A stretch of DNA of 16,216 bases, from the NCBI GenBank assembly GCA_030672445.1, contig DAOVGK010000024.1, positions 1 through 16,216 of the forward strand, read 5' to 3'. The position numbers were made by a program, and so were the translations under genes. Positions 13,561 through 16,216 of this stretch are shown in pieces; position 1 is the first letter of the stretch, and each line of letters begins with the position of its first letter. Under the pieces are notes generated by a model. The model did no database searches, was not told where the DNA came from, and was given only the letters and a program-made list of their open reading frames with translations. This DNA comes from Candidatus Aerophobota bacterium (GTDB taxonomy: Bacteria > Aerophobota > Aerophobia > Aerophobales > AE-B3A).

Positions 13561-15444
13561 GTACGGGAGTACGAACTTACCCCCCATGAACCAGTAGTTG
13601 GGTTGCCCGTATTGATCATCAGCGGTGGGAAAGTGAGTCCAGTAGTACTCATCTTGGGTGACGAATTTTTTGAAGCCAAGGGTACAGATCTCCCACATAT
13701 TCTCGACCCACAACTTCATAAATTCCTTCGCCAGCTCTGGAGTTTTCGGATCGGTGGGAGGAAACTTTTCCATCTTATCTATGAGTCGGTCAAGTTCTTC
13801 AGACTTTATTCTCTCGTTGTTGACAAAAGTCTCAATCGTTCGCTCTCCAGTTGGTCTATAAAACTTGGAATGGTAACCGTATATAAACGGCCATTTATCG
13901 AGTACGGCCGTAGCGGTATAACAACCACCCCAAGCGGAGGTGCAAGTGAAGTCTCCAATACTGTTACGGGTATAATAAGGATCCCTTTCCAGTGTTTCAA
14001 CCTCTACCTCTATCCCGAACTTTCCCCACTGGTCAACAGCGCCAAGTGCAAGCCGAAAGACGTCTACCTCATCGGGTGCAGCCAGGATTTTGAACTTCCA
14101 GGGAGTACCATCTGGAAGCAACCATTTGCCTTTCGCATTCCTCTTAAAACCATGCTTCTTGAGCAGCTTCTCCGCTATCTCGGGAGCGTGCTTCCACCAT
14201 CCAATGCCAAACATGTCTTTCATACCTTCTGGTTCGCTGGGTACTGAGTATCCTTGTCTTTTAGCCCACTCGGCAATCTGATATGGCACAGTCTCATCGT
14301 AGGGCTTGAAATAGACGCCATCTTCAACCTCAATCTTGAACTCCTTGAGCCACGGTTCCAGAGGCTTGTGGTAATTTTTCATGTGGAACGGAGTTGCCGG
14401 CTGGGGAATCGGAGTAACTTTAGTTACTCCACCTATGTATTCTGTTTGTAGATCTACTATATCCAAGGCCAGTGCCAAAGCCCACCTAACATCTTTTATA
14501 TTGTAGTAGGGGGATTTCTCAAGGTTAAAGCTGAACCGTCTGCCATCAAGTTCATCAGGCCAGGCCCACGGAAAATCCTTGTACCAGGAACGAGCATAGG
14601 GGTCTTTCTTCAGGAGAACCTGGAAAGCTTCATAATCGACATTCATAAACAAGTCCAACTCGTGCTTTGACATAGCCATAACCTTCTTCTCACTGGGACC
14701 GTAGAAAATAGTCAGGAAATATTTTGGTGTTGGTGGCATGCCAGTAACTTTTCCAACGCTTGTTCTCTCCCAGTCCTCTCTCCTTTCAAAAAGTTCCCAA
14801 TACCCTGCTGGATCTGAATCCTTCGCAACATAGGAGCCTAAAGAGACAGGAGGATAAAAGGTAAATTCCATAGGCTTTTCTACTTTCTCCCAGATATGTT
14901 TTGGCATGATGTAGACAGCGTTATACCGGACAGTGAAGAGATTGTGGAACCTCGAGTAAGGCTTCATCAATTCAAAAGCAACTGTATAATCGTCGACCTT
15001 ATGAACATCCTCAACATAGAGCTCGAGTTCGGTGCCCCACATCATCTCCGGATGACTCTTTAAATTCTTAACCGTAAAAACAACATCGTCCGCCGTGAAC
15101 TCAACTCCATCGCTCCAGTAGATTCCTTTCCTCAGTTTCACAGTCATTTTGGTAAAATCCTTATTATAAATGGGTGGCTCTTTGGCTAAAGCGTTGATCC
15201 ACTTACCCGTCTGTTGGTCTATATACCACAGGGTATCGAATACAAGTCCCTGTCTCGTGGGTGTAGATCCTGCTCCTGGCATCCAGAGGTTGAAGTTATT
15301 GGGGACGGTGTATCTAAAAATTTGATCTACCATCAGCGTTTCATGTCGCGGGATACCCGGCGGAAGCTGTGAGAACGCCACCCCGCTTGACAGAAGAACC
15401 ACAAGGCCCACGAGAAAACTCACAAGTAGACGACTTCTCTTCAT
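13537..15444 (-). CDS. Extracellular solute-binding protein, family 5 (Opp/Dpp type)
   Basis: Periplasmic receptor that captures substrate and delivers it to the permease pair encoded downstream. At 635 aa it is longer than typical peptide-binding proteins and similar in size to the oligosaccharide-binding family 5 proteins of Thermotoga-like bacteria. A Sec signal peptide is clear: K-R-S-R, a hydrophobic core (about 6-22) and A-F-S at 23-25 before the likely cut. No lipobox Cys is present, so it is soluble. Family 5 hallmarks are the K-M-T-V-K-L-R-K-G-I-Y-W-S-D-G block with F-T-A-D-D-V-V-F-T, and later D-V-R-W-A-L-A-L-A-L-D. The many aromatics (repeated W, Y, F) suit sugar stacking. An AAAGGAGG before the ATG predicts strong expression. 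Peptide transport remains possible. Confidence 0.9.
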   Translation of the reverse strand: MKRSRLLVSFLVGLVVLLSSGVAFSQLPPGIPRHETLMVDQIFRYTVPNNFNLWMPGAGSTPTRQGLVFDTLWYIDQQTGKWINALAKEPPIYNKDFTKMTVKLRKGIYWSDGVEFTADDVVFTVKNLKSHPEMMWGTELELYVEDVHKVDDYTVAFELMKPYSRFHNLFTVRYNAVYIMPKHIWEKVEKPMEFTFYPPVSLGSYVAKDSDPAGYWELFERREDWERTSVGKVTGMPPTPKYFLTIFYGPSEKKVMAMSKHELDLFMNVDYEAFQVLLKKDPYARSWYKDFPWAWPDELDGRRFSFNLEKSPYYNIKDVRWALALALDIVDLQTEYIGGVTKVTPIPQPATPFHMKNYHKPLEPWLKEFKIEVEDGVYFKPYDETVPYQIAEWAKRQGYSVPSEPEGMKDMFGIGWWKHAPEIAEKLLKKHGFKRNAKGKWLLPDGTPWKFKILAAPDEVDVFRLALGAVDQWGKFGIEVEVETLERDPYYTRNSIGDFTCTSAWGGCYTATAVLDKWPFIYGYHSKFYRPTGERTIETFVNNERIKSEELDRLIDKMEKFPPTDPKTPELAKEFMKLWVENMWEICTLGFKKFVTQDEYYWTHFPTADDQYGQPNYWFMGGKFVLPYLKATGTK

Positions 15445-15482
15445 AGGATATTCCTCCTTTTTGACCTAGTTCATTTTTCTGT

Positions 15483-15540
15483 GGAAAGCTCCCAAAGGAG
15501 AAACTAATCTTTCGACACTTCTCTTTTTGGAAAGCTTTCC
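15483..15540 (-). promoter_or_regulatory. Palindrome pair in the leader of the transporter operon (operator or RNA hairpin)
   Basis: GGAAAGCTTTCC (15529-15540) is a perfect 12-bp palindrome, and a partial copy, GGAAAGCTCCC, lies at 15483-15493, 46 bp away. Two spaced palindromes suit a dimeric LacI-type repressor. Alternatively, in the transcript the GGAAAGCT of the first can pair with the AGCTTTCC of the second, with a GAGAA/TTCTC stem inside, giving one long hairpin about 38 nt before the start codon. Confidence 0.45.
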
Positions 15541-15612
15541 TTTGTCCCAGCTAAGGACCTGCCTGCTTTCTCACCTCCTTCTGGCCTTATATTTAGCTTT
15601 TCCTCTGTCAAA

Positions 15613-15641
15613 GGTATAACTTCACTACTAATCGTTAGCAA
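15613..15641 (-). promoter_or_regulatory. Candidate promoter of the transporter operon
   Basis: On the minus strand TTGCTA (15636-15641) and TATACC (15613-15618) are separated by 17 bp. A start near 15606 gives a leader of about 160 nt that contains the palindromes. An isolated TTGACA (15606-15611) has no -10 at correct distance. The leader also holds an AAGGAGGTGAG (about 15571-15581) with no usable reading frame. The rest of the 242-bp gap (15445-15686) shows nothing further. Confidence 0.35.
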
Positions 15642-15686
15642 ACTTTCTTGAATGCCTCAAATCCTTTTATCACAGTTATTTTCCAT

Positions 15687-16034
15687 TTAGATTAGCCGCT
15701 TCGTTGACTCCCGCACTATTAACTGTGTATCTAAAACAACCTTACTTTTGAATGCACCCTTCTTTTCTATCATTCTAATAAGTAAGTTCATTGCTTCCGC
15801 ACCCATCTCATATTTAGGTTGAGCAATAGTAGTGAGAGCAGGTGTGACCAAAGAGGCCGTAGGAATATCATCAAATCCAATAATGGAAATATCCTCAGGA
15901 ACTCTTAAACCATCTCCCTGTATTTTCTTTATGGCCCCTATAGCCATTAGATCAGTACTGGCAAAAATCGCCGTGGGAGGATCTTTTCTAGCCAGTAATT
16001 CTTTACCAGCTAGACTTCCGCCTGCTCCGTTCAA
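15687..16034 (-). pseudogene. LacI-family regulator remnant: C-terminal third only, N-terminus lost
   Basis: About 115 residues match the end of the LacI/PurR ligand-binding domain: P-P-T-A-I-F-A-S-T-D-L-M-A-I-G-A, then V-P-E-D-I-S-I-I-G-F-D-D-I, then P-A-L-T-T-I-A-Q-P and the tail I-V-R-E-S-T-K-R-L-I. A full family member has about 330-340 aa with a DNA-binding helix-turn-helix first; here nothing of it, nor of the first ligand-binding lobe, exists. The similarity begins near G-G-S-L-A-G-K, and the sequence directly upstream is the 3' end of a yraN gene on the same strand. The frame continues a little into yraN to a TGA but without LacI likeness. The TTG at 16032-16034 is a nominal start only. 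It is most simply a deletion remnant, perhaps of the transporter operon's repressor; an assembly join is an alternative. Confidence 0.72.
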
Positions 16035-16042
16035 ATAGCCTC

Positions 16043-16216
16043 TTAATACACTGCTTCGAAAGCATTCTTGATTAACCGGATCTCTTTGATTCCATTCTCA
16101 TTCATTAACACACTCACTACATCGAAACGACACTTAGCCTCTTTTATGTGGTGGTGGGTAAGATAACCTGAGGCTACTCTGGTAAGATGGCGTCTCTTCT
16201 CATAAGAGACAGCTTC
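16043..16216 (-). CDS. yraN: YraN/UPF0102 family protein, C-terminal 57 residues (5' end outside window)
   Basis: The frame is open from the window edge to TAA at 16043-16045. The residues E-A-V-S-Y-E-K-R-R-H-L-T-R-V-A-S-G-Y-L, then C-R-F-D-V-V-S-V, then I-R-L-I-K-N-A-F-E-A match the C-terminal half of UPF0102 proteins: a K-R/Q-x-x-L-x-x-A-x-x-Y-L helix, the R-F-D-V-V strand and the terminal N-A-F. These are small (about 115-125 aa) restriction-endonuclease-like fold proteins; YraN in E. coli lies near the penicillin-binding-protein activator gene, and elsewhere the gene often neighbours rnhB. The function is poorly known. The catalytic N-terminal half lies beyond the window. Its normal C-terminus is kept, so the junction with the LacI remnant falls just after its stop. 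Confidence 0.75.
   Translation of the reverse strand, partial: EAVSYEKRRHLTRVASGYLTHHHIKEAKCRFDVVSVLMNENGIKEIRLIKNAFEAVY

Noticed and set aside
13603..14247. Plus-strand open frame of 214 codons
   Set aside because: It lies entirely antisense to the binding-protein gene, has no ribosome site or recognisable domain, and is best read as a shadow of that gene's codon pattern.
15571..15581. AAGGAGGTGAG as ribosome site of a small gene
   Set aside because: The only following start (GTG) gives a frame of a few codons; no credible peptide.
15445..15610. T-box or sugar riboswitch in the transporter leader
   Set aside because: Neither a T-box GGTGG-type motif nor another riboswitch signature that I know is visible; only simple palindromes are seen.
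15687..16034. LacI-type sequence as an intact small gene
   Set aside because: It lacks the helix-turn-helix and the first sugar-binding lobe, and has only a TTG inside the yraN-adjacent sequence without a clear ribosome site, so a remnant is more likely.

Overview
The window is ordinary bacterial chromosome, moderately AT-rich, with Lys/Glu/Ile-rich proteins and Shine-Dalgarno-like starts. The species cannot be named from the sequence. The solute-binding protein has a plain Sec-type signal peptide and no lipobox cysteine, which fits a diderm bacterium. The pairing of an Opp-type transporter with a glycosidase, a CoA-dehydratase-activase-like fragment and dispersed GC-rich palindromic repeats suggests an anaerobic, possibly uncultured, fermentative lineage. 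That is inference only.

Layout, plus-strand part (1-5135): the 3' end of a gene related to 2-hydroxyacyl-CoA dehydratase activases (DUF2229-like); a small flavodoxin-fold protein; a membrane-anchored TPR protein reached through a chain of ATGA overlaps; a 344-bp intergenic region with a terminator-like palindrome, a sigma70-like promoter and a composite palindromic repeat; then a compact operon of an XRE-cupin regulator, D-Ala-D-Ala ligase (ddl) and alanine racemase (alr).

Layout, minus-strand part (16216-5121, in transcription order): the 3' end of a yraN/UPF0102 gene; an N-terminally truncated LacI-family remnant directly against it; a promoter/leader with palindromes; a complete Opp/Dpp-type ABC importer (binding protein, two permeases, two ATPases); a candidate terminator; a GH78 alpha-L-rhamnosidase; and a 404-aa class I mannose-6-phosphate-isomerase-like cupin protein whose 3' end overlaps alr tail to tail by 15 bp.

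How the genes may work together: the minus-strand cluster looks like a small rhamnoside-use locus. The transporter, although of the peptide family, probably imports rhamnosyl oligosaccharides or glycosides. The GH78 enzyme has no signal peptide and would hydrolyse them in the cytoplasm, and the cupin protein may isomerise a released sugar or its phosphate. No rhamnose isomerase, kinase or aldolase is present here. The LacI remnant may be what is left of the cluster's regulator. The ddl-alr operon makes D-alanine and D-Ala-D-Ala for peptidoglycan under a probable dedicated XRE-cupin regulator. No tRNA, rRNA, CRISPR array or transposase gene was recognised.
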